A stretch of 64,000 bases of DNA from Biomphalaria glabrata (Eukaryota; Mollusca; Gastropoda; Planorbidae), in the NCBI RefSeq assembly GCF_947242115.1, contig NC_074723.1, positions 18,441,001 through 18,505,000 of the forward strand, read 5' to 3'. Shown piece after piece: positions 1 through 11,135 of the stretch. Below the pieces are notes generated by a model. The model made no database searches. It worked only from the letters and a program-made list of their open reading frames with translations, and had not been told where the DNA came from. Both the position numbers and the translations under genes were made by a program. The number at the start of each line of letters is the position of its first letter. The stretch's first letter is position 1.

Positions 1-802
1 AAATGTCACTTAACTCAAATCTTATCAATACTTTTAATATTTCCAGTTTTAAGAAGACTTCTCTAAGTCCTAAGTAAAAAAGTTAACCTTTAACAAACAA
101 AAATTCTGGACAAAGCATTTTTTTTATTGAAATCTATTTCAAAGATTAAAAAAGAACATTATGTCTTGTTTTAATACCAGTGCTATTTTTTGTAAAAAAA
201 AAAAAAAAAATAGGTGCGGGTACTCAGTGATTAGGTGCCGGTACTCAGTAGTTGATTGCCTAACTCTTACCTACGGTACTAAAAATTAATAATATATGTT
301 AAAATACAAGAAAAGTAATTATTTTTTTTAAAAAGGTGCCGGTATGCCCTACCATCACAAAAAAAGCCCTGTATATATCAGTAAGAATATATATGTAAGT
401 ACCGGGTACTTGAAATAACATAAGAATATAAAAAAAAAAAGCTTCAATGCTTAATTTCCTGAAGAAAAAAAATTTTCAGAAAAAAAAAAGAAACTGTACC
501 GGTACACATCTGGTTCTTAATTTTTAAATAAATAGGAGTAGCTAAGTTAATTTCTAAGTGACACATGAATAGCTCTAATACAAAAGTTAAAAAAACTGCT
601 GGTTACTTCCTATTGCATCATACAGCTTTAGTAGACTATGGCAAACACTGCATTCTATTGTAATAGGAGTTACTGAATTTGAATTAGATCTATGTGAAAG
701 ACTCCTATAACTAGTAGATTATATGACCTAAATGATATAGATACGGTATGTCAAGAATCAATTAGTAAAAAAATATTTTAACTCAATGTAATTAATTGTC
801 AC
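1..802. other. AT-rich stretch, ANKRD49 intron side
   Basis: No coding segment can be supported here. The stretch lies downstream of the ANKRD49-like exon on the minus strand, so it is probably intron of that gene. It is AT-rich with many poly-A runs and holds one copy of a dispersed repeat (190-375). Confidence 0.5.
190..375 (+). repeat. Dispersed repeat, copy 1 (inverted partner at 5975-6162)
   Basis: The segment starts with poly-A, then has GGTGCCGGTACTCAGT, TTGCCTAACT, an AT-rich centre, and ends in ACCATCACAAAAAAAGC and CTGTATATA. The same words in the same order occur in reverse complement at 5975-6162. It looks like a non-coding interspersed repeat; I cannot place it in a family. Confidence 0.6.
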
Positions 803-963
803 CTCAGCCATATCTCTATGGTTGTTGTATGAAGCTCTATGAAGGGGAGTATACAAGTCAGAGTCGCAGGTTTTAACCAAGTGTGGCTCTGAAGCCAAAA
901 TCTCCTGAACTACATCTAATCTGTTATTTTCAGCAGCCCACAGGATTCTTTTATCTGGATTGT
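803..963 (-). CDS. ANKRD49: ANKRD49-like ankyrin-repeat protein, second visible exon
   Basis: This exon encodes NPDKRILWAAENNRL, then YTPLHRASYNNHRDMAE, the first ankyrin repeat. In ANKRD49 the block ILWAAEKNRL is followed by EYTPLHRAAYSGH at the same spacing, which is why I chose that family. The acceptor is a pyrimidine tract ending CATTACCTAG at 967-964. The donor is GAG|GTGACA at 802-801. Phase is 1 at the acceptor and 0 at the donor. The upstream exon ends on a single A, which completes an Asn codon here. The remaining ankyrin repeats must lie left of the window. Confidence 0.75.
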
Positions 964-1263
964 CTAGGTAATGAAAAAGTACAATTTGCTTAAACATGTA
1001 TTGTTTAGGGTGGAAATACTTTAAAATTCAAACAACTCCTGTCCTTATGATGATGAGTCTATTACGTGTGACACTAATAGATGTAAGTTAGAATTCTCTA
1101 TCAAAGTCAGGAGTTTTAAATTTCATATTGAAAAACTTAAGATGATGCACCTAGAACTAACACTATAAATAAATGCTTTTGATCATTGTGCTAGCCACAT
1201 GACATCTTTGTATTTATTTTCTATACCATGATTAACCAGTAACTCTAGGTCTCAAAAGTAAAC

Positions 1264-1368
1264 ATTTAAGTCATTGGTTAATATGCATGACAAAATGCAT
1301 GACGCATAGGACGTAATCATCTTTTTTGAAGTAACGTCTGTATTATATAAGATAAGATAAACATTACT
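1264..1368 (+). mobile_element. 3' end of a CR1/L2-type LINE, severely 5'-truncated
   Basis: About 105 bp nearly identical to the 3' end of the LINE at 47500-48615, in the opposite orientation. Both carry FKSLVNMHD coding words, GGACGTAATCATCTT, GAAGTAACGTCTGTATTATA and a short GATAA tail. Only the last few codons and the tail remain. It lies inside the ANKRD49-like intron. Confidence 0.75.
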
Positions 1369-1446
1369 TTCTTTATAGTTCAAAGCAATATAATTTATTC
1401 TATTATACTATTATTTCCTGAGAGTAGCTCTATCTGTCTTACTTAC

Positions 1447-1588
1447 TGGCTAATTCAGCTTCAGTGAATTCTTCACATTCATCTTCATCTTCTTCATCAT
1501 TGCAACTTTTCCAAAACTGTTCATCTGAGCCTAAGCTCTCTTTAAAGCCAATCAAATCAAATGCATCTATAGTGTTGTCCATATATGC
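1447..1588 (-). CDS. ANKRD49: ANKRD49-like protein, 5'-most visible coding exon
   Basis: The minus strand has an acceptor TTTCTTTACAG before 1588 and a donor GCCA|GTAAGTAAG at 1446. From the ATG at 1582 it reads MDNTIDAFDLIGFKESLG, then an acidic segment DEEDEDECEEFTEAELA. An acidic N-terminal region just before the first ankyrin repeat is the known ANKRD49 layout. The exon ends in phase 1 and joins the exon at 963 without changing frame. The frame is open upstream of this ATG to the acceptor, so an earlier start in an exon outside the inspected signal is possible. Family call is good; the start is uncertain. Confidence 0.7.
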
Positions 1589-1849
1589 CTGTAAAGAAAA
1601 AAAAATTAACATTTTTAAATTTATTTATTGATTAGTTGACCAAAAAAAAAATAATAGAAGAATATAAATTTAAATTTTTTTTCTTAAAACTTAGGTTACC
1701 ATTTAACTTATATAGATTCTAGAAAAAAAATCCAAGACAATGTTATAAGGAGATTAACCCAACATGTTTAGCCTTTTTTTTTTGACAACTTTTTTATTCC
1801 CCTCTTGATCAATGATCAAAGGTAAAGGTAAAAAGATCAATGATTTATT

Positions 1850-2767
1850 CTGTGGCATTTTACGTCTCGAGAGACGATCTTTTCCCTTTGCAACTTCTTG
1901 TGTGACTAAAGAGGCCAATCCTTGATACACAGCTGCGATCGCAGGTTGGGCATATATAATCACCAGGCGCCGTTGCATTTTCACCCTTCTTTCTGCTTCT
2001 GTTGTGTATGACATCTGCAATCCGTGACCCTTCCTTTATGCTCTCTCTCCATGTGGATCTGTCCAGTGCCACCTCTTCCCAGTTGCCAGTGTCGATTTTG
2101 AAGAGCTTCATGTCGCGTTTGCATACATCTGTATAACGTAAAAGAGGGCGACCAGCGGCTCTCCTGCCTTCTATTAGATCGCCATACAGGATGTCCTGTG
2201 GAAGTCGACCTACTGGCATTCTACGAACGTGGCCAAGCCAGCCAAGGCGTCTGCTGCTGATAACAGAGCGGATGTCCTGGCATCCTGCTCTATGTAGCAC
2301 TTCCTCATTGGTTATCTTATCTTGCCACCTTATTTTAAAGATCCGCCTTAGGCATCGGAGGTGGAAGACATTCAGCTTTTTTTCCTGCCATGAGTAGGTT
2401 GACCATGTTTCACTTCCGTACAGCAAGGTGCTCAACACACAGGTCCGGTAGACTAGGGCTTTAGTACTGCTAGTCAGCAATATGTTGTCCCAGACTCTTT
2501 TCTGCTACCGTGACATGGTGGCCATTGCCTTGGCTATCCTGTTGTATATGTCTTTATCCAGTAGAGTGTTGTTGGATATGATGGAGCCAAGGTAACAATA
2601 GTGATCAACAATTTCTAGTGGTTGGCCATTAATGCTTACTTGAGGTGCAGTGTTTGTGTTTTGGACAAGTATCTTAGTCTTGCTTTGACTGATGTTTAAG
2701 CCGAACTTCTGGCAAGCAGCAGATAGTTTGTCAACCATGGACTGTAGCTGAATATCAGAATCAGCCA
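1850..2767 (-). mobile_element. 5'-truncated non-LTR retrotransposon (LINE), C-terminal part of ORF2
   Basis: Minus-strand reading covers the end of a reverse transcriptase (CQKFGLNISQSKTK, then HYCYLGSIIS) and the typical tail VLSTLLYGSETW, LGWLGHVRRMP and a terminal zinc-finger motif CPTCDRSCVSRIGLFSH. One in-frame stop, near 2505, interrupts the reading after ATMSR; the same frame continues on both sides. The stop codon at 1860 is followed by only about ten bases before the element ends. The 12-bp direct repeat CAATGATTTATT at 1838-1849 and 2768-2779 is a good target-site duplication. Clade not resolved. Confidence 0.85.
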
Positions 2768-2779
2768 CAATGATTTATT

Positions 2780-3501
2780 ATTGATTGTTGAAGTTATTGA
2801 TTTGATTCGCCAAATGTTGAGAAACAATTATGACAGTTTTATGTATTTAGTTTGTATGATGTACTTGTGCTGTGCTCAGGAAAAAAGTTAGGACGTGGTA
2901 TGTCACATAATGCCCATGCCTTCAATACATCGGATGATAAAATATTTATATGTCATTAAGCTTGTGGAAGAATGTAGATCTAATATTTACTCATGGTTTC
3001 AAATTTAGCTGAATTTTATCCATGTACATGTTCTACCAAATAGAAGATCGTCTAGAATCGTCAATCGAAATTACCAAAAAGAATTGTCAAATGATGATTC
3101 TAGTCCTAGAGATCTAGATTCTTATTATAATTATTCTAAGTCTGTCCTAAATTAGATCTAGACTCGATCTAATAGATCTAGTCTAGACTAGAGTGACTAG
3201 AGTAGTAGATGATACTATGTATTATTATACTCTATACTTATAAACATTCATACAAACTACTGGAGTTGAGATGTCAGGATCTAGATCTATATTGACTATA
3301 TTTTTATATATATAGATTAAAGATATATTGATATATATATAAATATAGATCTAGAATCTATTCTAGAGTTAGAGTCAGTTAGAGTCTAGATCTATCATGT
3401 AGTAATCTAGTAAAATTCTACTAATTTCTGCTATGAAAAATCTTTGAAATAGATATAGATCTACTATATTATTATTATATAAATAATGTATTTAATTATA
3501 G
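2780..3501. other. AT-rich stretch dense in TCTAGA/AGATCT words
   Basis: No gene or mobile element is recognisable. From about 3050 to 3420 the words TCTAGA, AGATCT and CTAGATC recur many times with short spacing, giving a palindrome-rich low-complexity tract. A similar tract lies at 5530-5880 on the other side of the LINE. Confidence 0.5.
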
Positions 3502-3511
3502 TAATATCTAA

Positions 3512-5328
3512 AAATGCTCAGACAGGACAAACAATCATTTTACAGTAATCTGGCAGAACAGGCAGAAGAAGCAGCAGGTAAAGGAGATATAAAACAACTG
3601 TACAAAATCACCAAACTTCTCAGTACCAAAAAGGCTAATTGCAATGTTCCAGTCCGAGACAAATATGGTAAACTACTTTCTTCAATAAATGAACAACTTG
3701 AAAGATGGAAAGAATATTTTCATGAAGTGCTCAATAGACCCAAATCATGAAATCCACCAGATCTAAATGCAGGACCAACACTAGACATAAACATGGAAGA
3801 AATAACAAAAGAAAAAATAAGGAATGCACTCAAACAAATGAAGACAGGTAAAGCTGCTGAAATTGACAACATACCACCCGAAGTCCTAAAAGAAGGAGGA
3901 ATTGAAATAGTTGACCAAATGCATAAACTATTCAACAAAATTTGGTTAACAGAAACACCTCCCGGTGAGTGGAAAAAGGGCTTGCTAATAAAAATACCAA
4001 AGAGTGGAGATCTATCACAATGTGAGAAATGGCGAGGCATCACTTTGTTGTCAGTACCAAGCACGATTTTCAGAAGAATCCTACTAAACAGAATAAAGGG
4101 ACCATGCGATGAACACCTAAGGGAAGAACAGGCCGGATTCAGAAAAGGGAGATCTTGTGCTGACCAAATAGCATCACTCAGAATAATTGTAGAACAATGT
4201 GTTGAATGGCAATCTCCTCTCTATGCAACATTTGTCGACTTTGAAAAAGCTTTTGATAATGTCGACAGAGAATCTATCTGGACTGTAATGAGACATTACG
4301 GGATCCCAAATAAAATAATAACCATAATCAAGAACCTTTATGATGGTTTCACCTGCCAAGTAACCCACTGTGGCTGCTGTCAGAGGAATTTCCAGTCAAA
4401 ACAGGAGTCAAACAGGGATGTCTTCTTTCCCCACTCCTGTTCCTTCTAGTAGGTATTGGATTGGGTAACAAAAGAAGCCTCTCTAACACAGGGAAAGGAA
4501 TCCAATGGACTCTCACACAAAAGCTGGAAGATCTGGAATTTGCTGATGACATAGCCCTATTATCACACAGACTACAGGATTTTATGCAAGAATAGGTCAC
4601 AGCTTTAAGCGAAGTAGGAAAAAGAGTAGGCCTCAAAATAAACCACCAAAAACAAAAGTACTTAAAGTAAACAATAAACAAATCAGAGACATAGAACTGG
4701 ATTCTCAGACAATAGACCAAGTAGAAAATTTTATATACCTTGGGAGTGTAGTCAGTATTTCAGGTGGAACAGATGAAGATATTAAATGCCATATAAATCT
4801 AGTGCGTCAAAAATGTACACAGCTTAAACCAACCTGGAAATCTCCTCACATCTCAAACAAGACTTAACTAACAATCTTTAACTCTAATATCAAGGCTGTC
4901 CTACTATATGGTTCTGAAACATGGAGAACAACTGAAGCAACAACAAAAAAAGTACAGACTTTCATCCACTATGCCTGAGAAATATACTAAAAATACACTG
5001 GTACGACAAAGTAGAAAACACCTAACTGTGGGAGATGAGTGGACAGAAAAATATAGAAGTGCAGATCTTAGAGAGGAAGTGGAGATGGATTGGTCACACC
5101 CTTAGAAAAGATACCAGCAACAGAGCTAGGCAGGCCTTAGAGTGGAACCCCCAGGGAACAAGACGCAGAAGAAGACCAAAAAGAACATGGCGACGCAGTG
5201 TGCTAGAAGAAGCTGAGAGGACCGGGAAGAGCTGGGAAACCATAAAAAATCTAGCAAGAGACCGTAGAGAGTGGCATGTTTTTGTCGAGGCCCTATGTTC
5301 CATGATTAACCCAAAGGAATGATGATGA
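3512..5328 (+). mobile_element. RTE-type LINE, 5'-truncated, degraded reverse transcriptase
   Basis: Reverse-transcriptase blocks appear in order on the plus strand: WRGITLLSVPSTIFRRILLN (about 4029), EEQAGFRKGRSCADQI, VDFEKAFDNVDR, then LEFADDIALL (about 4533) with the catalytic ADD. The C-terminal tail has WRWIGHTLRKD, WNPQGTRRRRRPKRTWRR and DRREWHVFVEALCS. The frame is broken by a stop near 3750, a frame change around 4375-4450 and two more stops (about 4595, 4866). The end is a GATGATGATAAT tail. TAATATCTAA at 3502-3511 and 5329-5338 is the likely target-site duplication. The endonuclease part is missing. Confidence 0.88.
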
Positions 5329-5338
5329 TAATATCTAA

Positions 5339-5940
5339 TAGTAATATTAAATATGTAAAATATATCATATTATATGTGACATATGTCCTAAATGTCTCCT
5401 AGTGATAGTGCTATATATAGTCTATACTCTATACCGAGTCTATACTAACTACTAAGGCTAAGGCTATCTAACTCTACTCTAAGTCTATTACTCTATACTA
5501 CTCTATATAGTTATACTGACTACACTATTACTATAGTCTAGAATCTAGATTATACTACTTATAAAATATAGATCTAGATCTATGTAAAGTATGTAACTGT
5601 TGTAAACCTATGAATAATGATTTATAATGAATGAATGTTACTCAATCAGAATGTAGATGTAACTGATGTTGCCATACCAAGAGTGGCAAGAGTCGACAGA
5701 GTAGAACAAGGAAAAGACAAAAGTATATATTATTATTATAATATATATCATATGACATATAAATCTATTAAAATCTAATCATTTTAGTCAGGATCTAGAT
5801 CCAGACTAGAATTTTAGAGCCCAGCCACAGTAAGTTGAGTAAGCAATGTCAACAGAATTGAGAATAGATCTAGAATATCCAGGTAAATTAAGTTGTTTAC
5901 AAGAGACGAAATAAAAGTAATATTATTCTAAATTTTATGT
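5339..5940. other. AT-rich unassigned stretch
   Basis: Runs of CTATACTCTAT, TCTAGA and AGATCT words dominate. No coding reading with family resemblance, RNA gene or element end was found. Confidence 0.45.
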
Positions 5941-5974
5941 TAGAGTGGTTTCCCCTTAAAAAAAAAAAAAAAAA

Positions 5975-6162
5975 GGCGTACCACATACCTATATACAGTG
6001 CTTTTTTGTGATGGTATGCACCGGTAAGGCATATATTTACCGCACCTTTTTCAACGTGTTGAAATTTTTTTTTTCATTTTAACGACGTTTATTATTAATT
6101 TAATAAATTTAAAAGTTAGGCAATCCATCACTGAGTACCGGCACCTATTTTTTTTTTTACAA
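5975..6162 (-). repeat. Dispersed repeat, copy 2 (inverted relative to 190-375)
   Basis: In reverse complement it gives TAGGTGCCGGTACTCAGTGA, TTGCCTAACT, an AT-rich centre, AAAGGTGCGG and ATACCATCACAAAAAAGCAC. The order matches the copy at 190-375. The two copies diverge clearly, so they look like independent old insertions rather than a recent inverted duplication. Confidence 0.6.
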
Positions 6163-6230
6163 AAAAAAAAAAAAAGCGTCTACTTATCTAATGTTCGGTA
6201 CATATAGGCCTATATAGGCCTACTCTAAAT

Positions 6231-7001
6231 CAGTAATTCTCAAACTGTTGACAACGGACCTCCAGGGGTCCGCGAGACGAGCGAAGGGGGTCCGCAGAAA
6301 GATGAAAATTGTATACAATAAAAATAACATTTATCACTTAAAGCCAGTTTATCCGATCGGATAATTTCATTAACAACCAACTCGCCGCTCACTACTGTTA
6401 AATGTCTATTTCGAACTATATTATGACGACTTTAAACTAAATATATGAAGACATTCTTCATTTGGATTTCCGACTGGGTATTGAACCCTTTTGCGCCTGG
6501 ACACAGCCTACTCAAATCACAGACGAATCCGTACTAATGCAGGAGTAGCTTATTGAAATATTTACAAACGAGGAACTTGAACCAAAGTTTGAACAAGGAG
6601 ACCAGAAATTCTTGTTACAAAAACATATTCCAAATTTGTATCCTACATTAAGGGTCATTTGTAAAGAAGTTGATGACTGCTTTCCCGTGTTTTTAGTATG
6701 AGTACAGCGCGGATTCATTGCCTTAATAAACCGTAGGCTCTTACCGTACCGCAAATAAAAGAAACAGACACAAAATTTGTGCTCGTTGAGCTGGGCATAC
6801 TCATAATCCCATCAATCTTCTCCAAGTCATTCATATTTTATTTTATTTTAAACAAAAGTTATAATCTCAATAACACTCCTTCAACGAAATAAGTATGTCT
6901 TTTTTTACATTGGTTACTTATATAATATAGGCCTATTTTTTTTTTAAAGTTTTGACACATAAGGGGGTCCCCGGTTTAAAAAAAACGTTTAAGAACCTCT
7001 G
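6231..7001 (+). mobile_element. hAT-superfamily DNA transposon relic
   Basis: The left end CAGTAATTCTCAAACTG and the reverse complement of the right end, CAGAGGTTCTTAAACG, form imperfect terminal inverted repeats, each followed by a GGGGTCC-rich block. Flanks CTCTAAAT (6223-6230) and CTCTAGAT (7002-7009) form a 7/8 matching 8-bp target duplication, the hAT size. On the plus strand, about 6500-6760 still reads like the C-terminal end of a SCAND3/ZBED5-type hAT transposase (KHIPNLYPTLRVICK, then a decayed FP..LV and RRLLPYRK), with several stops. It is non-functional. Confidence 0.82.
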
Positions 7002-7397
7002 CTCTAGATTTCATACTCAACTTTAAATTGCTGCGATCTTTTTTTTTTCTTTTAAATATTTTCGTTCATAACTTCAGTCATAAGCATAATGAAAATCATA
7101 ATTGTGATGTAAATAGATATATATGATGTGCATTGTGAATTTAAAGCTTTAGATTCAGTCACAAAGCAAAAATGTAGGCTATAAAATGTAGCCTTCGTTT
7201 GCTGACATTGCATCTATATGATTTATATTTTTGTTTTTACTTTTCTACTGCGTATTCAATGTTAATACTTATGTGACAACGTTAAAAGCGTGGCGGACTG
7301 TTTGAAAGAAAATGGAATGTTTTATAGTTATCTATTGTTAGCTTCAAACTTTAAGCTCTCGACCTAAAAAGGGGACTAAAAGAATTAATTAAACAAA

Positions 7398-7492
7398 ATT
7401 TCAGGTTGATCTGAGATTGGATGTCAGAGAAATAACTTATACGAACTTTTTACCAGAAAAACAGAGTGAGTTGATATAAGCTTTGTAAAAAT
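7398..7492 (+). repeat. Dispersed repeat family C, copy 1
   Basis: The signature runs TTTCAGGTTGATCTGAGATTGG, AGAGAAATAAC, TTTACCAGA, CAGAGTGAGTTGATATAAGC, TTTGTAAA. It recurs at 25645-25740, 32593-32702, 37975-38090 and in reverse at 43828-43930. It is a non-coding interspersed repeat, SINE-sized, but I see no clear pol III boxes. Confidence 0.65.
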
Positions 7493-8329
7493 ATAGACCT
7501 GATAATGGAACAAATAGTTATTAAATTTTCAATTTCTTGATGTTGTTTTGTTTTAAACAATGGAATCACCAGGGTCGGTGTCACCCAGTGCGGTTAGCTG
7601 TAGCCTAAGTACCGTGATTTTTGTCTCTCTCACACCCCAAATACCCCATCCCTTTCCCAAATCAAATTCTCCACCTAGTAAAATAGAATTAAATTTAGAA
7701 TGGGCGAAACAGGTCGATACTGAGTTAATTTTGACATGTTCAGCAGAAAAGTATAAATTAAATTTTATCTGCATATTCACAAACTATAGTAAGTAAATAG
7801 ATCTATTAATAGTGTAGATATGACTTCATAGCCTAATCTTATCTCTAACACACATATATAGGTTTGTGCTCTAACGATATTGCACGGTGCGAAACTTTAA
7901 TGAATATTTGATTTATATCATAGACTATTTATATAGGCCCACAGCCTATATTATTTTTAAATCTAATCTGCTAATCCTTTCAACTATTTTCTTCATACCG
8001 GCGTTTATTTATGATCGTAAATTAGACCATTTAGATCCAATTTAAGTAATTTCAACAAAGTTTGTAAGTACAGACTTTTAAATGCAGACACTCTTAAGCT
8101 AGCACTATCATATTACCGTGCTTTAGCCATAATTATCCATTATTAAAATTATTTAATTCTGTTGATCTAGAATAATCTAGACTATTTTAGACCTACCAGA
8201 CGGCTGAGGGACAGACTCCAGGGCTCTAGCTATAATAGCATTAGCCTTCCAAGTTGATGGAAACTCTGATATGTGCCTTAAGTCGTCTTAAATTTTGTCA
8301 TTGGCCAAGGTTTGATGCCTTGCAGTGTT
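7493..8329. other. Unassigned stretch
   Basis: AT-rich sequence with TAGGCCTA words. Open stretches at 7553-7796 on both strands lack family resemblance and splice context; I regard them as chance. Confidence 0.4.
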
Positions 8330-8560
8330 TCACGTACCCTATTTTAACTGAGTATTTTGTCTAGGTGTCCTACAGTAGAAGGCAAAAAGAGAATGCATCC
8401 CCCTCCCATCCCTTATTTCCCGGCTGACGACAGGCTTGTCTGCATCATAGGCTTATTTGATAAAATATGCAGGTCTCAACTGGGTCTGCGTATTTATGTG
8501 AACTAGGCCTACTGCACTCATCTTTTTTTATTAGACTTCAGATTTAAATTTAATATAGGC
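8330..8560 (+). mobile_element. Possible LINE 3' coding scrap with zinc-finger end
   Basis: The plus strand reads KICRSQLGLRIYVN near 8465-8510. This resembles the terminal C..C..CxSQLGLxxH motif of the LINE fragments at 1850-2767 and 12440-12860. Only this motif is convincing; the borders are guesses. Confidence 0.35.
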
Positions 8561-8724
8561 CTAGAATTAATTCACAAATATTATATAGCTTAGACTATGA
8601 TATGCCCTTGATTGTTGATGGGATCAGAGTGTAATTTCGTTAACTGCCTTTACCCAAACACATTTTTTTCTAATCACACAAATCCACTATTCATAAACTA
8701 TATTTAAACTTTGTTTTTATTCAG

Positions 8725-8855
8725 TTTTCTCGTATCTACCTGTTCTAAGTATTGCTCGAATTGCCAACTTAGACTCCATTGGTCATGCAGAGAAATACAA
8801 GCAGGGACTGTCCAGGGATTGCCTACTCGGAGCCAACTCCGTGCTGGTTTCACAG
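8725..8855 (+). other. Exon-like open segment, unidentified
   Basis: An acceptor-like TTTGTTTTTATTCAG is followed by 131 nt with two open frames and a donor-like CACAG|GTGATT. One frame reads LDSIGHAEKYKQGLSRDC. I do not recognise a family. It does not join in frame to the exon-like segment at 10637, so there is no gene model. It may be a relic or chance. Confidence 0.22.
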
Positions 8856-9172
8856 GTGATTGTTATTGGTGATTTATGATTGTGTGATATTAATCCGATG
8901 CCCTGGCATTACCATACGGTACGACGCACTAATCGGATCCCATAGTTCAATGATGGGTATCCTTTCTTACTTGCCCTTTTACAATGTATTTTTAGAGTTT
9001 GATAAAGCATCGAAACCTGAACTCATTAATGCATGGGTTTCCGTAACTTATTGTAGGCCCTATTTGTAGGCTCGTAGACTAATCTTAATGCGTACAGGCG
9101 CAAACTAGATTTGAATTACTCTATTATGATCCCTCTACGCACGCACTAGCGCTAATTCTTCATGACTCTACG

Positions 9173-9447
9173 TAACGTTTCCCTTTTAGACCTTGTGATC
9201 TATGGAGCAGATGATGTTAAGGTCATCTGTTTCTGTGGCCAACGGTTAACGAGCAGGGTGTCATGTGGCCAGCACAACGACCAACCTCCTTAATTTTCCC
9301 CAACTCAAGTCAGGTACCCATTAGAGTTGGGTGGACTCATGGGCGCCCTAAAAATCCCGAAATTCAAAATCCCTGTCTTCACCGAGATTCGAAACCAGGA
9401 CCCCAGGTTCGGAAGCTGAGCGCTTAACCACTCCGCCACTGCGCCCC
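9173..9447 (-). mobile_element. tRNA-derived SINE (family A), copy with clear target duplication
   Basis: On the minus strand the head is tRNA-like: an A-box region around GGCGGAGTGGTTAAGCGCT and a B-box-like GGTTTCGAATC. A body with CACATGACACCC, AACAGATGACCTT and ATAGATCACAAGGTCTAAAAG follows. The 12-bp direct repeat CATGACTCTACG at 9161-9172 and 9448-9459 marks the insertion exactly. Four more copies are in the window (15771, 22323, 38994, 44684). The conserved body may belong to a named metazoan SINE superfamily; I cannot confirm which. Confidence 0.85.
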
Positions 9448-9459
9448 CATGACTCTACG

Positions 9460-10636
9460 AAGAATGTTGTTGCTTAGAGTTCGTGTTTAGCGTTATAACA
9501 CATGGGATTCCTAATGGCTGTTGGGTATGCGCTTCAGGATATGCGCTTCAGACTGTCTTAACGAAGGTTCCGAATTCCTGTCTTCTGACATCTCCTGCCG
9601 TCCAGCACGACAACTTAAAAGACACGTGTCTAATAATACCTTTATTTGTACGGGTTTTAAAACTATTTATTGCACACTGTCTTTAACTATTCTTGGAATT
9701 CGCATTCCGGGTACGACTTGGATCTCTTCCAGACAGAACGGTTGTTAAAGCAGGCGTGCATGCCTAGAGCTCAAAGAGCCTTCAGCTCAGCTCTTTTGAC
9801 AAACAAATGGATTTCGCATACCACAAACATGCATCTGAATGGATTATTTCCATTTCTGCACAAAACTACGTTCAAACAAAAAAACAAACAATCTATTCTC
9901 CAACATAACTTCTCTACCATAGACCTAGGCTATATATAGGTCTTTGTTCTATTCTTTCGTTATTGAACATATCTTTATCCACATTGTCAGTGCAAAAAAA
10001 CTTAAATAGCATGATTGTATTAAAATTATTTTGTTACTCAAGTAAAAGAGCGAAACAAATCTAATATAAAAACTTTTGAGCAATACCGAAAACAAGAAAC
10101 ATGGGACAAGATTGATTAATTAAGCAGCAAAACAAAACAAACAAAAAATGCCGAGGCCTACGGAGTTTAATCTTAATGAGAGATTTTAAGGAGCACTTAG
10201 AGTCTATCAGCATTCCCATTTTGCGAGAATATATTATTAACATACGAGAGACCTCGAAGTTAAAGCGCAGGGTCTTTTTACGCTAAATACATGGGTCAGT
10301 TTTTTATATCTGCCTCAGAAAAAATAAAAAACGATATATTTTATATTCTGGCCAGTTTATATAGTAGCCTTTTGCCTATTGTAGGAATCTAAAGATGTAA
10401 TCCTGATGCACCGTTAAGGTCTAATTTTGTATTTTTTTGAAGTGATAAGATTTGCTTATTTTTTTCTTTTGTGTGAGCATCACTATTACTAATGGTAGGC
10501 TATTAGTATTTAAGTAAACAGGGTGTGTGTAATATTGCGCTTTTATGTTGTTACTATTAGTCTTAATATAGTAAGCTAATGATTGTTTTATATTTGTTTT
10601 TATGTTATTTTTTTTATTGTTACTTCACTATTTTAG
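9460..10636. other. Unassigned stretch
   Basis: No gene was recognised. Overlapping short open frames at 9483-9939 lack a family match. A 30-bp motif TAGAGCTCAAAGAGCC + TTCAGCTCAGCTC at 9764-9796 reappears in reverse complement at 13401-13433, so part of this stretch is a dispersed repeat. Confidence 0.4.
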
Positions 10637-10754
10637 CTGGGGACTGGACTATGAGGGTGTCCTGAGACGAGGGAATGACTTGCAGCAAAGGAGTCAACAA
10701 ATTCTCAGATGTCGACTGCCATCCACCTCGACATTATTCGAAGTTCATAATGAG
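10637..10754 (+). other. Exon-like open segment, unidentified
   Basis: An acceptor-like TTCACTATTTTAG is followed by an open frame reading WGLDYEGVLRRGNDLQQ, up to a weak donor AATGAG|GTCATT. In phase it could continue into the open segment at 11528-11710. No family is recognised, so I do not call a gene. Confidence 0.22.
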
Positions 10755-11009
10755 GTCATTTGTTTCTCAAGCACAGCCTTCTATTTATTGTTTTATAATT
10801 GTGTACCTACCACTTTTGCATCTTCAATTTATTTTTCATCCTTTATTATTAGTAACCATTTGGAAGTTTTGTTACTTGACAGTATATTGTTAAGCGCTGG
10901 TATTGAATAATTAGTCCTACATAAAATTTTGTTTTATTCTTTTCCCATTCCATCTTTTCTTGATTCACAGTCATCTTCGAAACCCTTAGTTATTGAATAG
11001 TGGGGAGAG

Positions 11010-11135
11010 TTTTGGACGTGGACATGAGAGAGAGCGAGCGAGAAAAAGAATGAGAGAAAAAAAAAGAGAGAGAGAGCGATAGAGAGAGAGAATGAGAGAA
11101 AAAAAAACAGAGAGAGAGAGAGAGAGAGATTTGAT
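11010..11135. repeat. GA-rich microsatellite
   Basis: Interrupted GAGAGA tracts with poly-A breaks. The long minus-strand open frame across it (Ser/Leu/Phe-rich) is produced by the simple repeat. Confidence 0.85.

Noticed and set aside
7560-7796. 78-codon plus-strand open frame starting MESPGSV
   Set aside because: It overlaps an open frame on the other strand, has no recognisable domain and lies next to a dispersed repeat.
9400-9447. tRNA gene
   Set aside because: The A- and B-box-like segment is the head of a SINE with a target duplication and lacks a proper cloverleaf.
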